Of a stretch of 64,000 nucleotides of DNA, positions 1-10,420 are shown piece after piece. The stretch's first letter is position 1; each line of letters starts with the position of its first letter. The DNA is from Posidonia oceanica (lineage: Eukaryota > Streptophyta > Magnoliopsida > Alismatales > Posidoniaceae): positions 10,682,001 through 10,746,000 of the forward strand of contig JAZBRS010000050.1 in NCBI GenBank assembly GCA_037176725.1, read 5' to 3'. A program made the position numbers and the translations under genes. Under the pieces are notes generated by a model, which did not search any database, was not told where the DNA came from, and saw only the letters and a list, made by a program, of their open reading frames with translations.

Positions 1-1002
1 TAGATCGACTCACAAAGTCAGCAAATTTCTTGCCTATGCGAGTGAATCTCCCATTGTCACAGCTAGCTGAGTTGTATGTGTCTGAGATAGTTCGTCTACA
101 TGGAGTTCCTGTGTCGATCATGTCTGACAGAGACACATGGTTTACATCGAGATTTTGGAGGGCATTGCAGGAAACTTTTGGTACTGTATTGAATTTTAGC
201 ACTGCATTCCATCCTCAAACAGATGGTCAGACTGAGAAGATTATTTAGACATTGGAAGACATGTTGAGAGCTTGCACATTGGACCTAAAAGGCAGCTGGG
301 AGGAACACTTGTCGTTGATTGAGTTCGCATATAATAATAGCTATCATTCCAACATTGGGATGGCGCCATACGAAGCTTTGTATGGTAGACCGTGTAGAAC
401 ACCCACTTGCTGGAGCGAGGTGGGTGAGCGCCAGCTTTTGGCTCCAGAGATAATGTAGCAGTATGCAAATCAAGTAGAATTGATTCGCAAGAGATTGGGG
501 GCCGCACAGGGCAGGCAAAAGAGCTATGCAAACAGGAGGCGGAGACCTTTAGAATTCGAAGTAGAAGACTTCATTTTCCTAAATGTATCACCTACCAAGG
601 GAATAACTAGGTTTGGCAAGTGGGGAAAGTTGAGTCCTCACTACATTGGACCCTATAGGATTTCCAAAAGGATTGGTGAAGTTGCATACAAGTTGGATTT
701 GCCTCCAAATCTTTCAAGGGTGCATAGTGTGTTTCATATTTCTATGTTGAGGAAGTGTTTGGCCAACGCATCCTAGGTAATATTGATGTAGCCAGAGGAA
801 TTGCAGGAGGACTTGACTATGGTTGAGGATGTTATTCAGATTCTTGATCGGAAGGAATAGGTTCTCACGAATAAAGTGATTGCCCTTGTGCTAGTTCAAT
901 GGCAGCACCATGGCTCAGAGGAGGCTACCTGGGAGCGGGAGGCAGACATCTATTCGCGGTACCCCCATTTGTTCCATTAGAGGTGAATTTCGAGGACAAA
1001 AT
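1..1002 (+). pseudogene. Ty3/gypsy integrase C-terminal half plus chromodomain, degraded
   Basis: This is the 3' end of a retrotransposon pol gene, open at the left window edge. The reading runs through the integrase core (MSDRD at 120-134, then HPQTDGQTEK near 210-240), the YNNSYHSNIGMAPYEALYG segment (330-385), the GPY/F-like part with FGKWGKLSPHYIGPYR (610-660) and FHISMLRK (732-755). A decayed chromodomain-like tail follows (DRKE, then EEATWERE, 845-945). That order is typical of plant chromoviruses of the Tekay/Del type; the clade is my inference. In-frame TAG stops lie at 246-248, 456-458, 774-776 and near 858, so it cannot make a protein. It is followed directly by a polypurine tract and the 3' LTR. 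Confidence 0.9.
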
Positions 1003-1020
1003 TCTTTTAAGGGGGTGGGA
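1003..1020 (+). other. Polypurine tract of the gypsy element
   Basis: The purine run AGGGGGTGGGA directly precedes the LTR start TGTAATATCC. This is the usual plus-strand priming site layout and it fixes the left LTR border at 1021. Confidence 0.8.
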
Positions 1021-1577
1021 TGTAATATCCAGGTCTGTCTAAAACTAGCGGGTATTTTTCGTGCGAGTATTTAGCATGAAATGATGACGCGAGTTATCAG
1101 TGCAAATTATTGGCACTGACTAGTAGCACGGATTACCGACGCGGAATGCAGGCGCAGCCCATTAGTTCAAAATTCAGCTATTGTAAGATTTGATTTGGGA
1201 ATTGATTCCCGTATAAGTGTACTGGAGTTTAATTGCTTGTAATTGTGAATATATTCATTGAGCAATCATGATGTATTTGTGTTTGTTCCCTCCTGTTGTG
1301 TTTGTGGTTTTCCTGGCTCTCTGTGTTATGTAGTACTTTGGCGTATTATGCCCATGAATGTGTGGGACATTGATATCGAAATAACATCAAGAGAGTGCAG
1401 TACCATGTGTGATTTTTTCGACGCAACCCATCGTGCATGCCATGCCCTGCATCAATGTCAGCCTGTGTTTTCGGGCGGATGTCGGCAGTGAGTGGTCAAT
1501 AAAAGGAGGAGCTCTGGTGTCGAGCGAGAAGGCAAGAGAAGAGGGATTCAAAGCCTGTGCCAGAGTTGAGAGTTGAG

Positions 1578-1580
<3 letters not shown>

Positions 1581-1629
<49 letters not shown>
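1581..1629. repeat. (GA)n microsatellite
   Basis: An uninterrupted GA dinucleotide run of about 49 bp inside the LTR. It makes the overlapping frames read as runs of Arg-Glu or Ser-Leu, and these are not genes. Confidence 0.95.
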
Positions 1630-1632
<3 letters not shown>

Positions 1633-2289
1633 GAGAAGAGAGGCAGACAGTCGAAGAAGGAAGGAAGAGAAGAAGAGTTCGTCGGCATTTGCATGTACGC
1701 ATTCTACCCTTTCTCGTTTCTTCTGTTTTGTGTAAAAATGATAGAAATGTGTCAATTAGCATGAATTTGTGGTATGGTGGAGATTTCTGATTTTTTGAGG
1801 CATTATCAGTGGATTTTTGGATGATTTTTCGTATATCTTGTAACAATAGATTCATATGAGTCCTTTTACTTTGGATTTTCATAACTTGAGCTACGTATAA
1901 CGGATTCTTGTGATTTTTATCCCAAATGGTAGATTACCAAGCTCTTTGTTTTGGTGTATTTTGTGGAATTTTTGGTGGCTTGTGTTGAGACCGGTTCAAG
2001 TTCCCAAAACTGGTAATTTCCGGCAATCACTAAGTTCTGGTTTCTACTCTGGAAATAGTAGTCTAGCGTGAGTCTCTAGCGGAGGGACTCGATGCAAGTA
2101 CCTAGCGCGAGTTGCGAGCGCAAGGTCCTAGCGCGACTTGCCAGTGCAAGTTGCTGACGCGGACCCCATGTTCAGTGTGTTTTCAGATAGCTTCTTTTGG
2201 TTTATTGTGATATAAAAATGTTTTGAAAATGCTTTCAAAGGAATGCATATGATTTTGGAAAAATGGTTTTCCGTGGTTTTGAGCTAGCA

Positions 2290-2660
2290 CTAGTAGGATT
2301 CGAGGTTAGAGTCCCCAGGTGACCCGTGGTCCAGGGTTAGAGTCCCTAGGTGGACCCAGCGTGACGCTAGTAGGGTTCAGGGTTAGAGTCCCTAGGTGAC
2401 CCGTGGTCCGGGGTTAGAGTCCTCAGGTGACCCCAACGTGGTACTGGTAAGGTTCGGGGTTCGAGTCCCCAGGTAGCTTGAGGTCCGAGATTAGAGTCCC
2501 CAGGTGGCCCTAGTACTGAGGACACTGAGAGGGTGTACCCTGTGTGTTGTCCAGAGAGGACTTTTGAGGATTCGTGGTACACAGATCTGAGGCGGGGAAC
2601 TCATGCACAAGGTAGTTCTACCACGGTAGTGTAGTACGGTTCGGGGTTAGAGTCCCTGAC
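2290..2660 (+). repeat. Degenerate tandem repeat with core GGTTAGAGTCCC
   Basis: The core GGTTAGAGTCC, usually followed by CAGGTGACC or TAGGTGACC, recurs near 2303, 2334, 2381, 2413, 2458, 2489 and 2642 at irregular 30-45 bp spacing. It lies inside the gypsy LTR. Confidence 0.75.
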
Positions 2661-3181
2661 GGCTGCTTGTGGCTGGTCGATCGCCTATGGCCAGGGTGAC
2701 TTGACAGGTTTTGTCGCAGAGTGCGTGTGTTGTGGTTTTGTGACGGTTTTAGCCATGGTTTGGCTTTTCGATAATGCATAAAGTGGTTTCCAAAGATGCA
2801 CGTGTTTTGAAAGAAAGTAAAGATTATGGTTTGAAAGGCATGCTTAAAGAAAGATTTCCTTGGATGACCAGCAGTTGTGTTTTGCGAGGTTTTTGGTGTT
2901 TTCTTCAGTTTGGTTTTTGGTAGGTGCGTGCTGGGTGACAATAGATGTTACTCATGCGTGTTTCTTTGTGATTTTGTTCGCAGGTGCATTTAAGGTGTTG
3001 TAGTCCATTCTAGTGCATATAGTTGGAGCGACATAGCCGCACACCACATATCCTGGTAGAGTAGACTTTATTAAGCTTATTGTTGCTATCAGATTAATTT
3101 TCTGCAGTTTTATTTAGTTATTTATTTAATATTTTCTTTGGAGTAGTGTTAATGCTAGTTTGTAGCGCCTGGGGCGTTACA

Positions 3182-4459
3182 TCCACCCTCTTAATTAACA
3201 TGATAAGCTTAACATAACATTGGAAAATCTATCCCTATTCTTCCCAATTCTTCGCCTCCTTTTTGTTATAAGTAAAAAGAATAGAATGCATAAATCCAAA
3301 GAAATAAATCAATATAAGCAAAAGCAATATCAAAAGGTATAGAATATTCAATAAGCATCGAAATCAACTTTTTATAAGATATCAAAAATAACTTCGTATG
3401 GTAAATGATATTCAATAAGCATCAAAATCAAATTTTATAAGATATTCAATAAGAATCATCAAAATCAACTTTTCGTAAGATATTCGATGAGAATCATAAT
3501 CAACTTTTCATAAGATACCAATTGTTGGATCTTATAGGCATAAAAATCAACTTTTATATGAAAGATATTCAATCATAAACTTATGATGAAAATATATTCA
3601 ATATGCTCCCCGTATCAACAAGTATGGGTAAAGAGAATTATTCAATATAGATATTTAATATAAACAAGTATATTGTAAAGATCAAAAAAGATCGATTTCA
3701 AAGAATTTTCAGTAAAGCTCCCCCTTTCAACAAGCATGTGTAAAAAGAATTATAGTTTAGTGAAAATCCACATATTATAGCAAAAGATGTATCATTTTAA
3801 GTATAGGCACAAACACAAACTTTAAATGCTAATTTCAGTAACATCATGAGTAAGAATATATAATCTTGAAAAACTCTCATTTTCTTTTTAACATGAGCAA
3901 AAAGATGCAACCAGATGTTAACATCATCATGACAGAGAATCTCATTCATCCATAATCCAATCATGATAAAAAATAAAGCACTATAGTCCATAATAAGATA
4001 ATATATGTCAATCGAGTACAATCACATATGAAATTGATAAGATTTCTTCATTTGGTTCAATCATACATATATTAATGTATATAATGATTCAAAAATTTGA
4101 TCAATGGCGAAAGATACTAATAATCAGAATGATCACTAGCCATGGTTAACATTTCAAATATAAGATCAAAAACTTTTACAAGAAATCAATAATTTGTTTT
4201 GAATCAAAAGATTCAAATTGCCAGATATTTCGACAGATCGAAGCAATTCAGCAGACCGAAATCTGGGTAAGAACATAAGCACATAATAATTCAAGCAAAA
4301 TTTTAAAAAATCATATAAAATCATGATAAATGAAATGAGTGATATTCTATCCAAAAATTTTATTAAGCAATCGATTTTTAATAAAAAACTTAAAAAATCT
4401 TAAAACAAATAAAATATGCTTTTTCAATGGGATTACTAATATTTCTCAATGACTTATAG
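3182..4459. other. AT-rich remnant with short degenerate repeats, no gene
   Basis: No protein family is recognisable in this 1.3-kb stretch. Between about 3345 and 3520 a unit containing ATTCAATAAGAATC and ATCAACTTTT-ATAAGATA recurs four or so times with decay. It is probably the 3' part of the reversed copia element whose gag and 5' LTR lie to the right, but the matching 3' LTR is not visible. Confidence 0.5.
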
Positions 4460-5971
4460 TCCCATGTCTCTTATCCTCCTTGGAGTTATCAAGGACCTAC
4501 ATTACTTGGAACAAGTAGATATTTTGGTACCCACTTTATCTTAGGTCCAAAAGTGTTAGTCATAGGAATTCACTTATTTTTGACTTTTGGATTCCATTTT
4601 CCATTTTCTACTTTTTTAATGACAAATTCATATTTTTATCATTTTTAGCTCTAACAAAATCATTTTTATATGGAATAATCTTTCTAAGCACATTTTCACT
4701 TCTATGCTTCCTTACATTAAAAGATTTCTTCTTAAGTGTAAACTTACTAACATCATTAAGCAAACTTTCACTTTTAACTTTCAATGATGCAATGTTATTT
4801 TCTAAAACATCAATTTTGCTTTTCATAAATTTAACTCATTTTTCAAAATATTATTTTCTATTTCAAATGTTTTATTCCTACTTCTCAAATCATCATTTTC
4901 ATTTGAAATCATTTCCTTTTCAAGAGATATATCAATAAAGCTTTTGTTTATACTTTTGCATTTACTATTCAAAGATTTATATTTCATATAAAGCTCATTA
5001 CAAACATCAAGTAAATCATCCATAGAAAAATCTTCAATATTATCTAAAGATGATACCTCACTAGATGTAGCCAAAAAGCAAGAGTGAGTTACTTCACCAT
5101 CGGATGAAATTTCTTTATCAGTTGAAGTGTCACTATCATCTTAAGTTGCATGGAGAGTCTTCTTTTTCTTGACTTTTCTTTTGATCTTTTTGTCCTTCTT
5201 TTGAACTCTTCTTTCCTTTAAGAAATCCTTGAACTTGTGAGTGATGAGAGCAAGATCATTCTCCAAATCATCTATCTCGATAGATGCCTTAAAACCAATA
5301 CTCTTCTTTTTTGGAACATCTTCAAATTCCTTCTCTTTCATTTGAACTTCATAGGAAGTGATATTTCCTATGATACATTCTAAGGAATACATAGAGAGAT
5401 CTTTTGCTTCCTTAATTGCGGTGGTCTTCTTCTCCCAATCTGGAGTAAGAGATCTAAGTACTTTTCTAGCTAAATCACTTTGAGAATAATTTTTACCAAG
5501 AGATTGCAAATAGTTAGTAATCTCAGTGAATCTTGTAAATATATCACCAATAGATTCATATGATTGCATTTTAAATATTTCATACTTATGAACAAGTATA
5601 TTTATCTTAGTTTCTTTTACTTGACTTGTTCCCTCATGAGTGACTTCTAAAACATGTCAAGTTTCATGAGATGTGCTACAATTTGAGATATGATTGAATT
5701 GATCTTGACAAATAGCACAAAACAGAGTATTTTACCCCTTAGCATCCAATGTTACTAAATTCTTTTTATTTTTATTCCACTCATTATAATTCTTCTTACT
5801 AGGAATATATCAGTTTATAACAATATCCCATAAATCAAGATTAATGGATTTAAGATAAATTTGCATTCTACATTTCCAATAGTTATAATTGTTGCCATCA
5901 AAAAATAGTGGTCTATTTATACTTTGTCTCTCTATAATGCAACAGCTTAATGAACAAGAATATGAAACCAT
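4460..5971 (-). pseudogene. Ty1/copia gag (UBN2-type) with coiled-coil extension, degraded
   Basis: Reading leftwards from an ATG at 5971-5969, the frame gives an N-terminal RPLFFDG-NNYNYWKCRMQIYL segment, then IFTRFTEITNYLQSLGK and LRSLTPDWEKKTTAIKEAKDL (5570-5400), the hallmark of UBN2-type copia gag. A Lys-rich stretch ends near 5141. Two further blocks (5074-4823 and 4826-4608) are Lys/Glu/Asn-rich with heptad character (NIEDFSMDDLLDVCNELYMK). They resemble the coiled-coil extension of SIRE/Maximus-like copia gags. Stops at the 5810, 5732, 5640 and 5141 regions show it is dead. The capsid-like gag would package element RNA. The lineage name is inference. Confidence 0.8.
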
Positions 5972-6009
5972 ATCCAGAAGATGATTAAATCTTATAACTA
6001 GATAAATAA

Positions 6010-6024
6010 GACTCTGATACCAAT
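6010..6024 (-). other. tRNA-Met primer binding site of the reversed copia element
   Basis: On the minus strand this reads TGGTATCAGAG, the standard complement of plant initiator tRNA-Met used by copia elements. It sits two bases from the LTR end, between LTR and gag. Confidence 0.85.
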
Positions 6025-7145
6025 TGTTAGGATTTTAGGCTTGTCTAGAGAGGGTGAATAGAGATTTAAGCTTAATTGCGGAATTTAAAATACTTATTTA
6101 ATAAACACAAGCAATATTCAAGTAAATGGAATAAAATGAAAGATTTGAATATTAAACTATAAACATACACAAAAGGAGATGAGAGAAAATGAAGTGTAAG
6201 AGGTACTTATAGTGATTCAGCCTCCCTGACTTAGTCCACTTCTCGAGAACTCTTTTAGAATTTCCTTAATCTTATTACCGGGCCAAAATCCCACCGTTAC
6301 ACTCCTTGACGAATCATCACCAAGCTCCGTAAAAATCGTGGCCTACCCTTCCCACATTCGGAGAAGAACTTACACTAGAAATGAAAGATTACAACTCTCA
6401 ACTCTTTTCTACAATCTCCCAAACTCTCTTTTGGCAAGGTGAACAAGGATGTGACTGAAGCTCTCTTGCTTGGGAACTATTCTCACAAGATGGGAATGAA
6501 ATGCTTGGAAAATGATAAGACTTGTAGCTCTAGAATGTGTGTCTTATTTTGTGTCAAATAGGATACCTATATATAATAATCAATGGTAGAAAGTGTGTGT
6601 CTAATGACTATATTTTTACCCTAACAGAAAGTCATTCGGTATACCGAAATTGGTTTGGTCGACCGAATGACTCACAAATGTTCACAATAGACGAACAAAA
6701 TGGTAGACCGAAACTGGTTCGATATGCTGAATTGATTCTCGGTTGTATACTCTGTAAGTTCAGATTTTGGTATATCGAAAATGCCCTGTTAAACCCTATA
6801 CTTAATGTTTTCAATGAATGATTGGTTTTAGGGCTTTGACTATTTTCCTAAGGTACTATGGGGGTATTTAGGAGATTATTACAAGTTCTTAGAATACAAC
6901 ATATTACATTTAAATGACACTTTAATTACATTAGAAACTTGGTCTCCAATCTTCAATTGATTTGTCTTGAATTGTCTTGAACTTCCACATAGATATATTC
7001 TTTGTCAATTTCGCTTTCTTCTTTTTCTAAAATTCATAAGAACTTTTCCTTGACCTATTAAGAAGGTTAGCTCACAAAATATATTTTGTTATCATCAAAA
7101 TATATTTTGTTATATCAAAATAGAGATGAAGTAATTTTACCAACA
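6025..7145 (-). repeat. 5' LTR of the reversed copia element (about 1.12 kb)
   Basis: In plus orientation it begins TGTTAGGATTTTAGG next to the PBS and ends near TACCAACA, giving TG...CA ends with matching inverted termini (TGTTAG / CCAACA). It contains no recognisable gene. The outer border is inferred from the termini only, because the partner LTR is missing. Confidence 0.7.
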
Positions 7146-7187
7146 GAATGATCATATTCATGATGCGAGATATTGAATTTCAAGTTA

Positions 7188-7759
7188 AGATGGAGATTTG
7201 TTAAGTTTTTGACTTGAAATAACTTAGCAAACGTCTGCTACGTCATTGCATTGATTCAGAGGTTTTGTGGACATCTAGGGCAGACGTCTGTTGGCACACT
7301 GCTCCATAACAGAGATTGAGCGAATGTCCACTTTGGACGTCCGCTAATGAGCGGCATTAACATAGCGGTTTGAAACTAGGGATGGAGCGGACGCTCACTA
7401 CAGGAATGTTTTTTTATAAACGGATCTGTTTTACGCTATATATATATATACACCATTTTGATGGGATTTGAGAGTGTAATTGATCTTTCAACCCTAGACA
7501 TATCTTAAGAGTCCTTGGTACCGACAACTCTCTCTAGGATGAAAGTTTTGATCTTACTTCTCCATCAATCTTTTATACATTGTATTTATCTTGGATTCTA
7601 GTGAAATCTCTCTCTCTCTCTTTGTGTCTCGAGACCTATTTGACTGAACCTCGTAAATCCTTGTGTTTGTGCGTGTTTTTTTTTAATTTGTGTTTTCTCT
7701 ATTACTTCATTGTTGTTTGATCTTTGTTCGTAGTGTTAAAAAGGATTGTTTCCCTAACG
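7188..7759 (+). repeat. Fragment of another copia 3' LTR
   Basis: A purine-rich AAGATGGAGATT is followed by TGTTAAG at 7199, a TATA run near 7436-7452, a CT-rich leader, and a terminus resembling CCCTAAC(G) near 7759. This is the layout of a plus-oriented copia 3' LTR. Its internal region was probably removed or displaced by the reversed element to the left. Borders are tentative. Confidence 0.5.
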
Positions 7760-9064
7760 GTATTCACAACTGACTTTTGTTCCGATCTTGTGGGCGAAGG
7801 AAGGTGATGAACTAAAAGATGCCTCCGTTTGTTCTTCTATGAATAAGTGGGATCTGATGTAGTCATTCCTTGACTTTGAAGTTTTAATAGTACAGATACG
7901 GAACCGTATCCCAAAATTAAAAACCTGTTACTTTCCAATTTCATTGTTTGTAGATTAGATTTTATAATCTGGTTGTATTCAAAACTTGAACAAATTCTAA
8001 ACCAATTTCAGAATCGCACTACTACCTTTTTTCTACAGCTGATATTGGCTGGAAACACCTGCATTTAAATTAAGACCAGAAAAATGTCTAAATCAACCGA
8101 AAGCTTCAATGTGACTAATATTTTTCCAAGTGGAATCTCGAAATTACTACCATTCTAAGTAAATTTTCTATCGAAATGGATACAGCTTGTCCTTAGTTCT
8201 ATCAAGGAAGAACTTCACCGGACCGATTTTTACACACCAAATTCCACGTTTATCCATGTATGTTATTCCACATGTGGATTGGTAAAGGTGAAAAAAAGAC
8301 ATTGTAGTCTTTTTGCCAATCCACTCCTACATCAGTAAAAAGTTAAAGTTCCAAACTCCTTAATTAACTGCCTCATCCATTTGAAATTTAAACAGAAGAC
8401 ACACCACATATGAGTTCATAGTTGAATTGGTTCTGTTCTCGCTGTCTGTTTTTGTTTCTGCCGTTGTTTTTTGGCTTGACCAGCTTTTGCCTTTTGTCTC
8501 CTGGCGTAAACTCTTCTTTCTATCTAATATTATGAGTATCATATAAAAAGAAGAAGATGATGAACTACGTGTGGTCAATCCTGCACCATTAGCCTACCAT
8601 GTTCACAAACTACTTTCAGCTTCTTGCTAAGGTTGCACGTAAGATTCCAAGGGGATTTGAGAAACTGGGAGTCATAAAAAAGGAAGTGGGCAGTGAATCC
8701 TTATAGTCGAAGAGGTACATGAACATTTATCACTTATTGTACTTACATTACCGTTTTATTATAATGAAGAACGGAAACACAGGAGATTTCACTTTCCTTG
8801 TGTATTAGGTTTAGTTGACTATGGTCGTCCTTTAGGTACATATTGTATTTATCTGTAACTTCTATTTTGTACTTGTAGTTCACGTATTTTTCTAACGTGT
8901 TAGGACAACGTGTTTTGTTAGCACATTGTGGTTGCACGTTTTGGATTTTCGTAAATCAAAGAGAAGTGAGTTTCATATGGGGAATTAGTAGCCTATTTAA
9001 CTTCCTTTCGGTGTATGTTGATGATCTGAGAATAATTTGAATAAAGAATTTTATTATTATTTAT

Positions 9065-9111
9065 AATTGACAATAGGATTCAATATGTATTTGTAGAGTT
9101 TATTGTCAATT
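9065..9111. repeat. 11-bp perfect inverted repeat
   Basis: AATTGACAATA at 9065-9075 is matched by its reverse complement at 9101-9111, with a 25-nt loop. It is AT-rich and may be chance. Confidence 0.5.
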
Positions 9112-9298
9112 GAAGAAAGTAACGATCTTGACTTATTTAGATATTATTAATCATTAATGTGTTAAGTAGTGATAATTAAACATGATAGTGGACTCTTGTA
9201 CAAGTGGAGTACATGCACTTGGGATAGTGCAAGTGTTGAAAATAATATACCAAGTGATATCATTCCTCGGTCCATACGGCTACTCAGTTGGCCCTAAT

Positions 9299-9459
9299 GT
9301 TGGAGGATTGTCTAGGCTTGGCGCGCGATCGATCCTAGTGTTTTAGGTTGCTTGGGTTTGACACTCGATCGGCTTTAGTGTTGGAGGTTGCTTGGACTTG
9401 GTGCTCAGTCGACCTTAGTGTTTGAGGTTGTTTGGGCTTGACGCTTGGTCGTCTCTAGT
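9299..9459 (+). repeat. Tandem array of four 40-bp units
   Basis: Four consecutive units of 41, 40, 40 and 40 bp share the frame GTTGGAGGTTGCTTGG, then CTTGG/TTGAC, then CGATCG or TCGAC, then CTAGT. The array is isolated and of unknown origin. Confidence 0.8.
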
Positions 9460-9717
9460 GTTGGTGTGGTCTACATCTCAATGTAGGTGTCGTGGCATGA
9501 CCTGCTTGGTCCATCGCCTGAGTGCCCAGGGCCGATCGTACGGTCTTCAAGCTGATTGTCCAGGTGTCTTTAGATCGTAAGTTCGGCCTCAAACTGGGTC
9601 AGATGATCGGTTCTGCATCATCAAGTGGTAGCATAGATCTGAGATGTGGATGTTTGCATGAAAAGACTTGCCATTTGTGCATTAGACTTTGATCGTGTGG
9701 CTATTTCTTTTTAAGAG

Positions 9718-9850
9718 TCAATATTGGGTGAATATAATCAAACCCCTTATTGGTTGAGTATCCCTCGGCCATGAAGGAATATTATTTTCCCTTTTTTTAG
9801 GCACAGCGAAAATATATTGGGTGAATATAATCAAACCCCTTATTGGTTGA
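9718..9850 (+). repeat. Short direct duplication
   Basis: About 38 bp containing ATTGGGTGAATATAATCAAA occurs near 9721 and again near 9812, followed in both cases by CCCCTTATTGGTTGAG. The intervening 50 bp is AT-rich. Confidence 0.8.
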
Positions 9851-10094
9851 GCAAATTGAATAATTGACCCCCTTGCCTTTTTTTTTCCTACCACGTGGGG
9901 ATGGACTCCAATTCTTGTAGCAAAGGTGCGTCCTTCAAAATGAAAAAATATAAAGTGTCGTCCTGTAAGAAGAACAAGGATTATACGACCTTTCCTCTAG
10001 GATAGAACTTTAGGCGTTAAGCAAACAATAAGCTCCCCTGACCTTGCTGAACTTTGCCCAAGAGCTGGCTCGGAGGGTTGATCCGCATAACCAT

Positions 10095-10100
10095 TTTATT
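10095..10100 (-). promoter_or_regulatory. Candidate poly(A) signal of the LysM kinase gene
   Basis: AATAAA on the minus strand lies about 155 nt downstream of the stop codon at 10258-10256, in AT-rich sequence. Position and sequence fit a plant near-upstream element. Confidence 0.5.
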
Positions 10101-10255
10101 ATTTCAAACTAATGGTGAAAGCAATTACAAACGGCAACAATATTTTCTTTACTTTATGAAAATTATAGAGTCAAAAATCACATAAATTTTATAAACACTC
10201 ATAGATGGACAGACTCACAGACTACTGATTTGCCACGAAGAGAACCTCAAATTCT

Positions 10256-10420
10256 CTATCTTCCAGACACGAGACTGACCAAACTATGGTTCTCATAAAA
10301 TGGCCCCACATCCCAGTCTTCCGTGTTTGATGATAATGCCATCAACTTCACAACAACAGATCGCATAGTGGGTCTAATCTGGGGGTTCTCTTGGGTACAA
10401 GCCTTGCCTAGCTGAGCCAT
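10256..10420 (-). CDS. LysM kinase exon 11: C-terminus
   Basis: It encodes [20 protein letters not shown] (conserved Arg of subdomain XI) through [11 protein letters not shown] to SLVSGR and a TAG stop at 10258-10256. Confidence 0.93.
   Translation of the reverse strand: MAQLGKACTQENPQIRPTMRSVVVKLMALSSNTEDWDVGPFYENHSLVSLVSGR

Larger units (their letters stand above)
1021..3181 (+). repeat. 3' LTR of the gypsy element (2.16 kb)
   Basis: It starts with TGTAATATCC just after the polypurine tract and ends with GGGGCGTTACA, so it has TG...CA ends with short inverted TGTAAY/GTTACA termini. No coding sequence is recognisable inside. It contains a GA microsatellite and a field of degenerate repeats. 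The matching 5' LTR lies outside the window, so neither the TSD nor the age can be read. Confidence 0.85.
7760..10094. other. Intergenic region, no gene recognised
   Basis: Both strands are closed by frequent stops and no conserved domain is visible. Apart from the small inverted repeat, the four-unit 40-bp array and the short duplication listed separately, I see nothing identifiable. It forms the spacer downstream of the receptor kinase gene. Confidence 0.6.

Noticed and set aside
1387..1882. 122- and 128-codon minus ORFs
   Set aside because: Created by the GA microsatellite (poly Ser-Leu) in the gypsy LTR.
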